Part shown: one piece after another, positions 55,487-63,892 of the stretch
Layout of the letters: the number at the start of each line of letters is the position of its first letter
Numbering within the stretch: the stretch's first letter is position 1
Source of the DNA: Acidobacteriota bacterium
GTDB lineage: Bacteria; Acidobacteriota; Thermoanaerobaculia; Gp7-AA8
Direction: 5' to 3'
Assembly: GCA_021781455.1 (NCBI GenBank)
Contig: JAJXWV010000077.1
Coordinates: 160,855-224,854, forward strand
Length of the DNA stretch: 64,000 nt
Notes under the pieces: model-generated
The model's database searches: none
The model's input: the letters and a program-made list of their open reading frames with translations, nothing else
Told to the model about the DNA's origin: nothing
Translations under genes and position numbers: made by a program

Positions 55487-58048
55487 ATGCCTCGCGTGAA
55501 ACGGCTCTGGCCGTTCCTGCGCCCGCTGCTCATGATCGCGGTGTTCGCGGTCGCCCTGCGGGTGCTGCAGAACACCCTGGCGCAGTATCACTGGCGCGAC
55601 GTCATGCGCTACCTCGAATCGATTCCGGCGATTCAGGTGGCCATCTCGATCGTGCTCACGCTCCTCGGCTATTTCCTGATGACCGGGTACGACACCCTGG
55701 CCTTCCGCTACATCCGCCACCCGCTGCCGTACCGAAAGATCGCGCTGGCCTCGTTCATCGGCTACGCGTTCAACAACAACGTCGGACTCTCGGGCATCGT
55801 CGGCGGGTCGCTGCGCTACCGGCTCTACAACGCCTGGCGCCTCAGCGCGGTGCAGATCGCGAAGGTCATCGCCTTCTACACCATCACCTTCTGGCTCGGC
55901 TTCGTGCTCGTGGGCGGATCGCTGTTCATCTTCGCGCCGCCCCACGTTCCACACGCCATTCACCTCCCATTCAATTCGATCCAGGTCCTCGGTTTCGTCC
56001 TGCTGCTGCCGGCGCTGGCCTACCTGACCTGGGTGGTCGTGCGCAAGCAGCCGGTACGCATCCGGCAATGGGAGTTCGAGCTGCCGCAGCCGCGGCTGCT
56101 GATCGCGCAGATCCTCGTATCCGCGGCCGACTGGATCGTGGCCGCAGCGGTCCTCTACATCCTCCTTCCCGACGAGCTCCCCACGGGATTCATTCATTTC
56201 GTGGGGATCTTTCTCCTCGCACAGATCGCCGGCGTGGCCTCGAACCTTCCCGGCGGCCTCGGTGTGTTCGAAGCGATCATCCTGATCTTTCTCGCGCCGT
56301 TCTACCCGGCCGCGGCGATCCTCGGCTCGCTCGTCGCTTTCCGCGTCGTCTACTACCTGCTGCCGCTGATCCTCGCCACGATCCTGCTGGCGGCACACGA
56401 GATCGTGGAGAAGCGCGAGGGCGTGGCGCGCGTGGCGAAGATCTTCGGCCGCTGGACGCCGGGCATCGCACCGCAGCTGATGGCCTTCGCGGTCTTCGTC
56501 GGCGGCGCGGTGCTGCTGTTCTCGGGCGCTACGCCCACTCTCGCCGGACGGCGGCACTGGCAGCATCTGTTCGTTCCGCTGCCGATCGTCGAGCTCTCCC
56601 ATTTTCTCGGCAGCATTGCCGGTGCGGCGCTCCTCGTCCTCGCCCGCGGCCTGCAGCGGCGGCTCGACGCTGCCTATCAGCTCACCGTCATCGTGCTGAG
56701 CGCAGGCATCGTGTTCCAGCTCTTCAAGGGCTTCGATTACGAAGAGGCGCTGATCCTCGGCACGATGCTCTTCGGCCTGGTCAGCTCACGCCGTCACTTC
56801 TACCGCAAGGGAACTTTTCTCAACGAGAGCTTTGGCCCGGGCTGGATCGTGGCCATCGGCCTGGTCCTGATCTCCGCCGCGTGGCTGGGCTTCTTCAGCT
56901 ACAAGCACGTCGAGTACTCGAACGACCTCTGGTGGCGTTTTCAGTTCCGCGCCGACGCACCGCGCTTCCTCCGCGCCTCGGTCGGCGTGGTCGGCCTGAT
57001 GCTGATCTTCGCCATCCAGCGGCTGCTCCGGCCGGCGACTCCTCACGCCGAGGTGCCGACAACCGCGGATCTCGACCGCGCCGCAGCCGTGGTCGGCACC
57101 GATCGAAACAGCCAGACCAACCTGGCGCTGCTCGGCGACAAAGCACTGCTCTTCGGCGAGGACGGCAAGGCCTTCATCATGTACGGCGTGGAGGGCCGCA
57201 GCTGGATTGCCATGGGCGACCCGGTGGGAGCGGACGAGGAAAAGCAGGACCTGATCTGGAAGTTCCGCGAGATCTGCGACGTCCACGCGGGCTGGGCGGT
57301 GTTCTACGAAGTCCAGCGCTCGAACCTCCATCTCTACCTCGACGTCGGCCTGACTTTGCTCAAGATCGGCGAAGAAGCCCGTGTGCCGCTGGAGGATTTC
57401 TCGCTGGCAGGCGGCTCGCGCAAGTGGATGCGCAAGATGATCGGCCGCGTCGAAGAGGAACAGTGCTCGTTCGAGCTGATCCCCTGCGATCGCGTTCCGC
57501 CGATCCTCCCCGAGTTGCGCGCGATCTCCGACGCCTGGTTGAGCGAGAAGAAAACCCGCGAGAAAGGCTTCTCCCTCGGATTCTTCGCCGAGGATTACGT
57601 GAAGCGCTTCCCGGTGGCCGTGGTGCGGAAAGACGATCGCATCGTCGCCTTCGCCAACGTCTGGACCTCCGCCCACGGCGAAGAGGTCTCCGTTGACCTC
57701 ATGCGCCAGGCCATCGACGCTCCCAGCGGCGTCATGGACTACATGTTCGTGCAGATGATGACCTGGGGGCATGACGCCGGCTATCGCTGGTTCAACCTCG
57801 GCATGGCCCCGCTCTCCGGCCTGGAAAACCGCTCCATCGCTCCGATGTGGACCCGCGTGGGTGCCCTCACCTATCGCTTCGGCGAGAACTTCTACAACTT
57901 CCAGGGGCTGCGTCAGTACAAGGACAAATTCGACCCGGTCTGGGAGCCGACCTATCTCGCCTCGCCGGGCGGCCTGGCTCTGCCGCGCATCCTGACGAAC
58001 CTCGCCACCCTGATCTCCGGCGGCCTGCGCGGCGTCTTCGCGAAGTGA
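55487..58048 (+). CDS. mprF: Bifunctional lysylphosphatidylglycerol synthase/flippase MprF
   Basis: Adds an aminoacyl group (usually lysine from Lys-tRNA) to phosphatidylglycerol and flips the product outward, lowering surface charge and giving resistance to cationic peptides. It is 853 aa, full length. The N-terminal flippase domain (about residues 1-330) shows LASFIGYAFNNNVGLSGIVGGSLRYRLY and GVASNLPGGLGVFEAIIL; further spans run to about 510. The C-terminal synthase domain (DUF2156, about 530-830) shows NLALLGDKALLFG, the motif FSLGFFAEDYV and a typical end, MWTRVGALTYRFGENFYNFQGLRQYK in pieces. Which amino acid is used cannot be read. Two VirJ-type genes follow. Confidence 0.93.
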   Translation: MPRVKRLWPFLRPLLMIAVFAVALRVLQNTLAQYHWRDVMRYLESIPAIQVAISIVLTLLGYFLMTGYDTLAFRYIRHPLPYRKIALASFIGYAFNNNVGLSGIVGGSLRYRLYNAWRLSAVQIAKVIAFYTITFWLGFVLVGGSLFIFAPPHVPHAIHLPFNSIQVLGFVLLLPALAYLTWVVVRKQPVRIRQWEFELPQPRLLIAQILVSAADWIVAAAVLYILLPDELPTGFIHFVGIFLLAQIAGVASNLPGGLGVFEAIILIFLAPFYPAAAILGSLVAFRVVYYLLPLILATILLAAHEIVEKREGVARVAKIFGRWTPGIAPQLMAFAVFVGGAVLLFSGATPTLAGRRHWQHLFVPLPIVELSHFLGSIAGAALLVLARGLQRRLDAAYQLTVIVLSAGIVFQLFKGFDYEEALILGTMLFGLVSSRRHFYRKGTFLNESFGPGWIVAIGLVLISAAWLGFFSYKHVEYSNDLWWRFQFRADAPRFLRASVGVVGLMLIFAIQRLLRPATPHAEVPTTADLDRAAAVVGTDRNSQTNLALLGDKALLFGEDGKAFIMYGVEGRSWIAMGDPVGADEEKQDLIWKFREICDVHAGWAVFYEVQRSNLHLYLDVGLTLLKIGEEARVPLEDFSLAGGSRKWMRKMIGRVEEEQCSFELIPCDRVPPILPELRAISDAWLSEKKTREKGFSLGFFAEDYVKRFPVAVVRKDDRIVAFANVWTSAHGEEVSVDLMRQAIDAPSGVMDYMFVQMMTWGHDAGYRWFNLGMAPLSGLENRSIAPMWTRVGALTYRFGENFYNFQGLRQYKDKFDPVWEPTYLASPGGLALPRILTNLATLISGGLRGVFAK

Positions 58049-58057
58049 CCCCCCTCC

Positions 58058-58086
58058 GTGTAGGGCAGGCTTTCCAGCCTGCCCCC
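58058..58086. repeat. Half copy of the GCAGGCTTTCCAGCCTGCC element
   Basis: GTGTAGGGCAGGCTTTCCAG then CCTGCCCCCC, just after mprF. It can form a compact hairpin that may end the mprF transcript. Confidence 0.75.
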
Positions 58087-58181
58087 CGGTCATCCTTCGT
58101 GCCGCGCGCCTGTCACGTCCGTCACACCACACGGCAAACTGGGATGAGAGAACGGTCATCATCTGTTCTAACGGCCGGCTC

Positions 58182-58844
58182 ATGAAGCGATCTCTTCTGA
58201 TTCTCGTCGCGTTGTTCTTCAGCACGGCCGTCTTCGCCGAACAGCTTCCGCTCGTCGAAGTGCCCGCGGCGCAGCCGGGCTCCGATACGCTGGTCGTCTT
58301 CGTTTCCGGCGACGGCGGCTGGGCTGCCATCGACAAGGCGATCTCGAAGAACCTCGCCGCCGCGGGAATGCCGGTCGTCGGACTGAACTCGCTTCAATAC
58401 TTCTGGTCGAAGAAGACGCCGGACACGGCGTCGAGAGATCTGCAGTCGATCATCGACACCTATCTGGCGCGCTGGCAGAAGTCGCGCGTGGTGCTCATCG
58501 GCTATTCGCGGGGCGCCGACGTTCTGCCGGCCATGACCAGCCGTCTGTCGGTCGAGACCAGGTCGAAGGTGCGTCTGCTGGCGCTCCTCTCTCCCAGTCC
58601 GAATGCCGAGTTCGAGTTTCACGTGGTGGATTGGATGCGCGACTCGAATCGAGGTCTTCCTGTGAAGCCGGAGCTCGAGCGCATCGACCAGAAGACGGTC
58701 TGCATCTGGGGCGAGGACGATCGCGAATCACTCTGCAACGGGCTGACCATGCCGCACGTGAAGGTGGTCACGCTGAAAGGCGCGCACCATTTCGACGGCG
58801 GCTACGACAAGCTGGCGCAGATCATTCTCGAGGCGCTGCAGTGA
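58182..58844 (+). CDS. VirJ/AcvB-domain serine hydrolase, first copy
   Basis: Exported alpha/beta hydrolase with the VirJ domain. Signal peptide MKRSLLILVALFFSTAVFA. VFVSGDGGWAAIDKAISKNLAAAG is the typical start of the domain; the nucleophile is Ser109 in GYSRGAD, with a likely acid in WGEDD and His in KGAHHFDGGY. In Agrobacterium and Rhizobium the related AcvB/AtvA is made next to the lysyl-PG synthase LpiA, and AcvB hydrolyses lysyl-PG. The position after mprF strongly suggests the same substrate. It is 220 aa. Confidence 0.87.
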   Translation: MKRSLLILVALFFSTAVFAEQLPLVEVPAAQPGSDTLVVFVSGDGGWAAIDKAISKNLAAAGMPVVGLNSLQYFWSKKTPDTASRDLQSIIDTYLARWQKSRVVLIGYSRGADVLPAMTSRLSVETRSKVRLLALLSPSPNAEFEFHVVDWMRDSNRGLPVKPELERIDQKTVCIWGEDDRESLCNGLTMPHVKVVTLKGAHHFDGGYDKLAQIILEALQ

Positions 58845-59575
58845 ATCGTCTGCTGCCCGTCATTCTGCTGCTCGCCGCGGTTGCCGCATTCCCCAATGCA
58901 CCGGCTGAGCGCTGCAGTGACAATGCGGACGTGCGCGGAATCCCGTTGATCGAATTGCCGGCCAACCGCGTGACCGCGAAGCATCATCGCTTCGCCATCA
59001 TGCTCACGGGCGACGGCGGCTGGCGGCGGATCGACGTGCGGGTCACGAATCGATTCCGCGCCGAAGGCATCCCGGTGGTCGGCTTCATCACGCCCGACTA
59101 CTACCGCACCACGCGCAGTGCCGATGAGTCGGCCTGCGCGCTGGAACGAACGATCCGCTTCTACAAAGCGCTCTGGAAATGCGATCGCGTCCTGGTAATC
59201 GGCTATTCGCGCGGCGCCGACATTCTGCCGTTCATGCTCAGCAGACTTCCCGCCGAGGTCCGCGGATCCATCGACGTCGTGGCCCTCCTCGGCCTCGAGC
59301 CGACCATCGATTTCCGCTATCACCCCAGCTGGATCCCGTTCTATCACCCGAAGGAGCCGCAGTTCGCCGTCCTGCCGGAGATGGAGAAGCTGCGCGACTA
59401 CCGCATCCTCTGTTTCTACGGCGAAAAGGAAAAGGACTCGCTCTGCCACGCCCTCGACCCGCAGATGGCCACGATCATCCGCGAGCACGGCTCCCACCAC
59501 TTCGCCGGAAACTACAGCGGCATTGCCGAGGCGATTTTGCGCGCGGCGAGCGAGGTGGCAGTGGATGCACCGTAG
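58841..59575 (+). CDS. VirJ/AcvB-domain serine hydrolase, second copy
   Basis: Paralogue of the preceding gene with a GTG start overlapping its stop (GTGA). The signal peptide is MNRLLPVILLLAAVAAFPNA. The domain repeats the same motifs: IMLTGDGGWRRIDVRVTNRF, Ser123 in GYSRGADILP, FYGEKEKDSLC and EHGSHHFAGNY. It is 244 aa. Two translationally coupled single-domain copies downstream of mprF may form a heteromer or divide substrates. No other family is a better fit. Confidence 0.85.
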   Translation: MNRLLPVILLLAAVAAFPNAPAERCSDNADVRGIPLIELPANRVTAKHHRFAIMLTGDGGWRRIDVRVTNRFRAEGIPVVGFITPDYYRTTRSADESACALERTIRFYKALWKCDRVLVIGYSRGADILPFMLSRLPAEVRGSIDVVALLGLEPTIDFRYHPSWIPFYHPKEPQFAVLPEMEKLRDYRILCFYGEKEKDSLCHALDPQMATIIREHGSHHFAGNYSGIAEAILRAASEVAVDAP

Positions 59576-59609
59576 ACCTAACAGCGCGTCAGCCTAGAAC
59601 CGTATCACC

Positions 59610-59945
59610 GTCACTCTGAGCCGGCGGAGCCGTGTCACCGTCACTCTGAGCCAGCGGAGCCGCGGGGAAGGGCGGTCGGGCGGAGCGGCGTAGCGCGGCG
59701 AAGAGTCTCAAAATGCGCGCATCGTGGAGTCTTGCCTTGAAAGTCGACTCACCGCGATCGTGCAATCTGGAGACTCTTCGCCGCGCTCTGCCGCGCGCCA
59801 CCCCGCCGCCCGCGGCTCCGCCGGCTCAGAGTGACGGGTCCTGCTCCGCCGGCTTCGCCCACCCGCTCGTGTGGAGCGGACTTTCCAGCCCGCCAAGGAG
59901 GGCAGGCTGGAAAGCCTGCCCCACACCGACCGGCTCAGAGTGACG
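59610..59945. repeat. Composite nested palindrome built from several repeat families
   Basis: The 375 bp between the second VirJ gene and the M64 gene hold no gene. Two GTCACTCTGAGCC copies (59610, 59640) face inverted copies at 59811-59836 and about 59932. Inside, CGCGGCGAAGAGTCTC (59694-59709) pairs with its inverse (59770-59785). A full GCAGGCTTTCCAGCCTGCC element sits at 59869-59927. Confidence 0.85.
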
Positions 59946-59952
59946 GAGCTGC

Positions 59953-61359
59953 TCATTTCGAGTACATGTCCACGATCCGGTTGATGGCGCGCTGGCAGAC
60001 GCGGCAGAAGCCGACCTCGTCGCGGGTGAACATGATGCAGTCGGCTTCCGGTCGATAGAGGCCTGTCGCTTCGTAGCCGGCGCCCTCGAACGCGCCCACC
60101 TTCCCGGCGTACTTCTGCGAGCCGAGGAACTGCGTTTCCCACGCCTGCTCGCTGCGGAACAGCTTGTCCATCTCCGACTCGGGCACGTTCGCGTTGCGCA
60201 GGCGGACGCGTTCGGCCTGGTACTCGCGGCTGTGCTTCTCGAATTCCGCCTTGTCCCACGGTGTCGGCAGGGGAACGTTCGCGTCGGCCATGTCGGCCCA
60301 CTTCGGATGAGCGCCGTCCGCGGTGAGGTTCGGCTCCCACGGCTCGGGATGAGTGCCCGCGCCGGTCTGATACGACACGGGAGAGGTGTAGTACTCGTCG
60401 CCGAGGCCGGCGAAGTGGTGCCCGAACTCGTGCACGAAGACGTACTCGGCGAATCCGGTATCGACCGCCGCGGTGGCCTGGTCATTGAAGATCCCGCCGC
60501 CGCCGTACTGCTTCTCGTTGACGAGGATCTCCAGGAAGTCGTACGGAGCGGCCGAGGCGACGTCGCGCAGGGCGCGGTCGTCGAGGGTCAGGACGTAACG
60601 CTCGGAATCGAAGATGTTGTACTGCGCGCCGACAGCGGTTCGTCGATCGTCGCTGGTGCGCGGGCGGTGCACGCCGCTCTGTGCGGACGGCAGGTCGATG
60701 GCGCGGACGTTGAAGTCCTTCTTGCGCGACTTGAAGGGCTCGGTGTCGAACAGCTTCCCCACCAGTCGCTGCACATCCTTGTGGAACTTCGGCAGCTCGG
60801 ACTCGGTGTAACCCTCGCCGATGACCAGGATGTCGACCTTCTCCGATGCCGGGCCGTTCTCGAACACGGTCCATACCTTCCCCAGCGGCTTGAGGTCGGC
60901 CTTGTTGACGAACCGCGAGCTCGGGTCGATCACCGTCGACCAGATCTGCTGGAAGGCGTTCTGGGCGTCGCGCTTTTTCAGCACGACCTGCACGGGGTGC
61001 TTCGGCCATGGGAAGCGGACCGACTCTTCGAACGTGCCGGCGCGTTCCTTCGCTTCTTCCGTCGTCTCCCACTCGCCGTACACGGACGCGAATCCGCGCG
61101 AGTAAATCGCCTGGTTCGTGGCCCGGTCCACCACCTCGACGTAGTACTTGCCCAGGTTGGAACGGTCGATGAGCTGCGTGCGGCTGCCCGGCCACGGCCC
61201 GTCGGAGACGACGCGGTCGAGGGCGATGATCTCCTCGCCGTGGTTTCCGGTGTGGAAGTAGTCGACGCGCATGGTCTTGTCGAGGAAGAAATCGTCAAAA
61301 CCAGCGGCGAAGGCGGAGGCGGCGAGGAAGAGAAGCGCGATGGAAAAGCGAATTCTCAT
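59953..61359 (-). CDS. Exported M64-family metallopeptidase
   Basis: Zinc peptidase of the IgA-peptidase M64 family. Signal peptide MRIRFSIALLFLAASAFA. An N-terminal M64 beta domain (about residues 25-150) precedes the catalytic domain. The metzincin-type zinc site HEFGHHFAGLGDEYY is at 310-324. The family motif VDILVIGEGYTESELPKFHKD is at about 175-195. It is 468 aa. A -10-like CATAAT lies 8 nt before the ATG. The natural substrate is unknown; the IgA name is historical. Confidence 0.92.
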   Translation of the reverse strand: MRIRFSIALLFLAASAFAAGFDDFFLDKTMRVDYFHTGNHGEEIIALDRVVSDGPWPGSRTQLIDRSNLGKYYVEVVDRATNQAIYSRGFASVYGEWETTEEAKERAGTFEESVRFPWPKHPVQVVLKKRDAQNAFQQIWSTVIDPSSRFVNKADLKPLGKVWTVFENGPASEKVDILVIGEGYTESELPKFHKDVQRLVGKLFDTEPFKSRKKDFNVRAIDLPSAQSGVHRPRTSDDRRTAVGAQYNIFDSERYVLTLDDRALRDVASAAPYDFLEILVNEKQYGGGGIFNDQATAAVDTGFAEYVFVHEFGHHFAGLGDEYYTSPVSYQTGAGTHPEPWEPNLTADGAHPKWADMADANVPLPTPWDKAEFEKHSREYQAERVRLRNANVPESEMDKLFRSEQAWETQFLGSQKYAGKVGAFEGAGYEATGLYRPEADCIMFTRDEVGFCRVCQRAINRIVDMYSK

Positions 61360-61367
61360 GGCGGCGC

Positions 61368-61373
61368 AATTAT
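61368..61373 (-). promoter_or_regulatory. -10 box of the M64 peptidase gene
   Basis: CATAAT on the minus strand, 8 nt before the ATG at 61359, with no Shine-Dalgarno. Confidence 0.5.
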
Positions 61374-61386
61374 GTCATTCGGAGCG

Positions 61387-61484
61387 TGGGTCACCGGGTC
61401 ACCGGGTCACCGGGTCACCGGGTCACCGGGTCACCGGGAAGGTCTACTCCTGGTGACGCGGTGACCCGGCAACCGGGTGACCCA
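61387..61484. repeat. Inverted octamer array, GGGTCACC family
   Basis: The left arm 61387-61438 is six identical GGGTCACC units. The right arm 61451-61484 carries inverted, more variable units. It lies between divergent genes and ends 8 bp before the VWA gene's -10 box. Confidence 0.93.
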
Positions 61485-61492
61485 CGTAGATT

Positions 61493-61498
61493 TACAAT
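61493..61498 (+). promoter_or_regulatory. -10 box of the VWA gene
   Basis: TACAAT, 8 nt before the ATG at 61507, with no Shine-Dalgarno. Confidence 0.65.
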
Positions 61499-61506
61499 CC
61501 CATTCA

Positions 61507-62535
61507 ATGCTCCCCCTCCTCCTCGCCCTCGCCGCCGCCGTCGCTCCGCCGCAGCAAATCCCCAGGGCCCAGGAGACCATCACGGTCGAGCGCATCATCG
61601 TCGATGCCCGTGCCACGCTCCCCAGCGGTGAACCGATCCTCGGCCTCACGGCGAAGGACTTCGACGTGCGCGTGGACGGCGTGCCGGCCAGAGTCGAGTC
61701 GGCCGACTGGATTCCGGAGACCGCCGCAGCCCGCGAGATCGCCGGAATCGACAAACCCCAGGTTGCGGTCAACGAGTCCATGGACGTGCCCGCGCCGCCG
61801 GGGCGATTGCTGATCTTCTTCTTCCAGACCGACTTCGCGCGCCAGCAGCAGCGGCTGCAGGGCCAGGTCAAGATCATGAGCTACGCCGACCAGATCATCG
61901 ACTCTCTCGAGCCCGAGGATCGCGTGGCCGTCTTCTCCTACGACTCGCACCTGAAATTCCGGCTGGACTTCAGCGACGACAAGGACCAGATCCGACAGGC
62001 CATGCGCGACGCGCTGGCCATCGACGACCCGCCGCCGCCACCGGTGGTTCCGATGCCTTCCCTGGCGCGCCGGCTCGACCGGGAAGAAATGAAAGAGGTC
62101 TCCTCGCCGGAGCGCGCACTGTTCGTGGTCGGAAACGCTCTGCGCCCGATCCCCGGGCCGAAATCGCTTCTCCTCTTCGGCTGGGGACTGGGGAAGCTGT
62201 CGGGCGGGCGCGTTTCCATGGGCCGCGAGTACCTGATCGCCAAGCGCTCGCTCGAATCGTCGCGGGTGAGCGTCTTTTCGATCGACATCACGCAGGCGGA
62301 CTGGCACTCGCTCGCCGTCGGCCTCGGCCAGGTCTCGGCCGATACCGGCGGCTTTTACGAAAGCTCGTACCTTTTCCCGCAGCTCGCCGTGAACCGGCTC
62401 GAGCGCACGCTTCAGGGCCACTACGAGCTCGAAGTCCGCAAGCCCGCGCTGAAGACGACCGGCGTGCACACGATCGAGGTGAACGTCGCCCGTCGCGGCG
62501 CCGTCGTGCTGGCGCGGAGCACGTACGTCGACTAG
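61507..62535 (+). CDS. VWFA-related protein of the Acidobacterial type
   Basis: Exported von Willebrand factor A-like protein. Signal peptide MLPLLLALAAAVA. An N-terminal beta domain (VERIIVDARATLPSGEPILGLTAKDFDVRVDG) precedes the VWA-like fold: RLLIFFFQTDFA, LEPEDRVAVFSYDSHLKF, SLLLFGWGLGKLSGG, VSVFSIDITQAD, then a C-terminal GHYELEVRKP strand region. The layout, LTAKDFxVxxDG followed by VWA, is the VWFA-related family abundant in Acidobacteriota. It is 342 aa with the start fixed by the -10 box. The stop codon TAG lies in a palindromic element. Confidence 0.88.
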   Translation: MLPLLLALAAAVAPPQQIPRAQETITVERIIVDARATLPSGEPILGLTAKDFDVRVDGVPARVESADWIPETAAAREIAGIDKPQVAVNESMDVPAPPGRLLIFFFQTDFARQQQRLQGQVKIMSYADQIIDSLEPEDRVAVFSYDSHLKFRLDFSDDKDQIRQAMRDALAIDDPPPPPVVPMPSLARRLDREEMKEVSSPERALFVVGNALRPIPGPKSLLLFGWGLGKLSGGRVSMGREYLIAKRSLESSRVSVFSIDITQADWHSLAVGLGQVSADTGGFYESSYLFPQLAVNRLERTLQGHYELEVRKPALKTTGVHTIEVNVARRGAVVLARSTYVD

Positions 62536-62697
62536 TGGCCTGTATCGGCTGAATTGGTACCACTTGGCTTGGTCTCGACGCCGTGAGCTTCGTTGCGCCT
62601 CCTCAGCATAGTCACCGCTATGCCTGCGTCGGCGCGCCTCGCTCACGTCGCCGATCCCGGCGCCACTGGTACCAATTCAACCAATACAGGCCACTAG
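62532..62697. repeat. 166-bp palindromic MITE-like element
   Basis: The ends CTAGTGGCCTGTAT and ATACAGGCCACTAG are inverted, followed by matching TGAATTGGTACCA and inverted TGGTACCAATTCA arms; the similarity continues to about 57 bp per arm. The centre has CATAG-TCACCG-CTATG. It supplies the stop codon of the VWA gene. Confidence 0.85.
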
Positions 62698-62702
62698 GTG
62701 CA

Positions 62703-62816
62703 GTAGATCGCAGGTAGATCAGCGCGGACTGTCGTGGCGTCACGCAATGTGACCTCACCCTTCCACCCATCACGACGAGAGTCGGTGCAGTCGCGCTGAC
62801 CCGCCTGCGATCTGCT
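62703..62816. repeat. Weak GATCGCA-family inverted pair
   Basis: GTAGATCGCAGG at about 62703-62714 and CCTGCGATCTGC at about 62803-62814 are an 11-12-bp inverted pair with an unrelated 88-nt centre. The rest of the gap up to 62862 holds only the ribosome site of the next gene. Confidence 0.6.
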
Positions 62817-62862
62817 CCCCGGGCTCGCCATTTGCACAAATTGCGGCCGGAGGTTTTGTGCA

Positions 62863-63171
62863 ATGGCGATGTATGGATCAAAGGCCCGGAAAAAGGTCTC
62901 GAAGGTGATGCACGAGTACGGTGAAGGACAGTTGAAGAGCGGCCGCTCCGGCAGGAAAGTGAAGAGCCGGAAGCAGGCTGTGGCCATCGGCATTTCCGAG
63001 GCGCGGCGCGCGGGTGGCAAGGTACCGTCGCGCAAGTCGTCGTCGAAGTCGCGAAGCTCGTCTAAGAAATCGAGCAGCTCGTCGAAGAAAGCAAGCGGAT
63101 CGAAGAGGTCGTCCAGCTCGAAGTCACGCTCTTCGCGTGCGAAGAAGAGCTCTTCGTCGAAGAAGAAATAG
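62863..63171 (+). CDS. Small basic DUF6496-like protein with Ser/Lys-rich tail
   Basis: A 102-aa very basic protein. The first half (ARKKVSKVMHEYGEGQLKSG, KVKSRKQAVAIGISEARRAGGKVP) matches the DUF6496 pattern. The second half is a low-complexity Ser/Lys/Arg tail like histone H1 C-termini. A ribosome site (GGAGG) lies 9 nt before the ATG. Likely a nucleic-acid-binding protein; function unproven. Confidence 0.8.
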   Translation: MAMYGSKARKKVSKVMHEYGEGQLKSGRSGRKVKSRKQAVAIGISEARRAGGKVPSRKSSSKSRSSSKKSSSSSKKASGSKRSSSSKSRSSRAKKSSSSKKK

Positions 63172-63205
63172 CCTGAGCCTACGGGTAGGAGAGCCAGCCC
63201 TCGTC

Positions 63206-63580
63206 CTACGCGCGACCCGCGACACGCTCGCGCCGGCCCCGGTAGTCGGTCAGAACCCAGATGATCGCGATCAAGACGCCGGCGGCGATGAAGAAGTTCC
63301 GCGAGTTCACGCCGGCCGCGAAGTTGGCAAGAAACGGGAGCGCGATCATCAGCAGCGCGATGAGCAGTTCGATCGCGCCATGCACCGGAAACCCGACCCT
63401 CTTCGAAATACCGAGCGGAAAACGCGTGAGCGCGGTCAGTGCGAAGAGTGCGAACGCGATCAGGTAGGCAAAGACGGCCAGTCTGCCGCGGAATCCGGCC
63501 ACGCTCGGACCGGCCGCCAGCATGATCACGATGGCGTAATCGATGATCCCGTGGGCGATTGGTCCGATGACGCGTGGCAT
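63206..63580 (-). CDS. Small four-span membrane protein
   Basis: 124 aa with four hydrophobic helices: AHGIIDYAIVIMLAAGPSVAGF, LAVFAYLIAFALFALTALTRF, VHGAIELLIALLMIALPFLANF and FIAAGVLIAIIWVLTDY. The repeated HGxID/HGAIEL motifs suggest an internal duplication (SPW-like). Function unknown. A short GATCGCA pair lies just upstream at 63588-63602. Confidence 0.75.
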   Translation of the reverse strand: MPRVIGPIAHGIIDYAIVIMLAAGPSVAGFRGRLAVFAYLIAFALFALTALTRFPLGISKRVGFPVHGAIELLIALLMIALPFLANFAAGVNSRNFFIAAGVLIAIIWVLTDYRGRRERVAGRA

Positions 63581-63663
63581 GACTTGAGATCGCAGATCGC
63601 AGGTGAAATGCTACCTTGATTCGCGAGCCCCGGAGCACGATCTCAGCCGCTCCTGCCGAAATC

Positions 63664-63892
63664 AGGTCGCGATCTCTTCGCCAGATCGCGACGCTGCGAG
63701 CTTTCCAGGCGGCGTAGCCGCCGAAAGAATTTAGCGGCGGCCGTCAGGCCGCCGGAACAATCAATCGCATCAGAGTACGAGGGCACGAAGTGCCCGACAG
63801 AAGAGCCGAAGGAACAGACAGAAGGATCTGTCGCGCGCTTCGCGTGCTCGGACGCCTGGTTGGGCTGAGCGGACGGCGGCCTGACGGCCGCC
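63664..63892. repeat. Series of hairpins with an inverted 18-bp frame, possible small element
   Basis: GTCGCGATCT-loop-AGATCGCGAC (63666-63692) is followed by GGCGGC-GTA-GCCGCC (63708-63722). The 18-bp sequence 63736-63753 (GGCGGCCGTCAGGCCGCC) recurs inverted at 63875-63892. Between them lie GGGCAC-GAA-GTGCCC and ACAGA...TCTGT. No gene is seen from 63581 to the window end. Confidence 0.65.

Noticed and set aside
55123..57696. 857-codon plus-strand frame over the CAP gene and mprF
   Set aside because: Shadow frame; MprF motifs lie in another frame.
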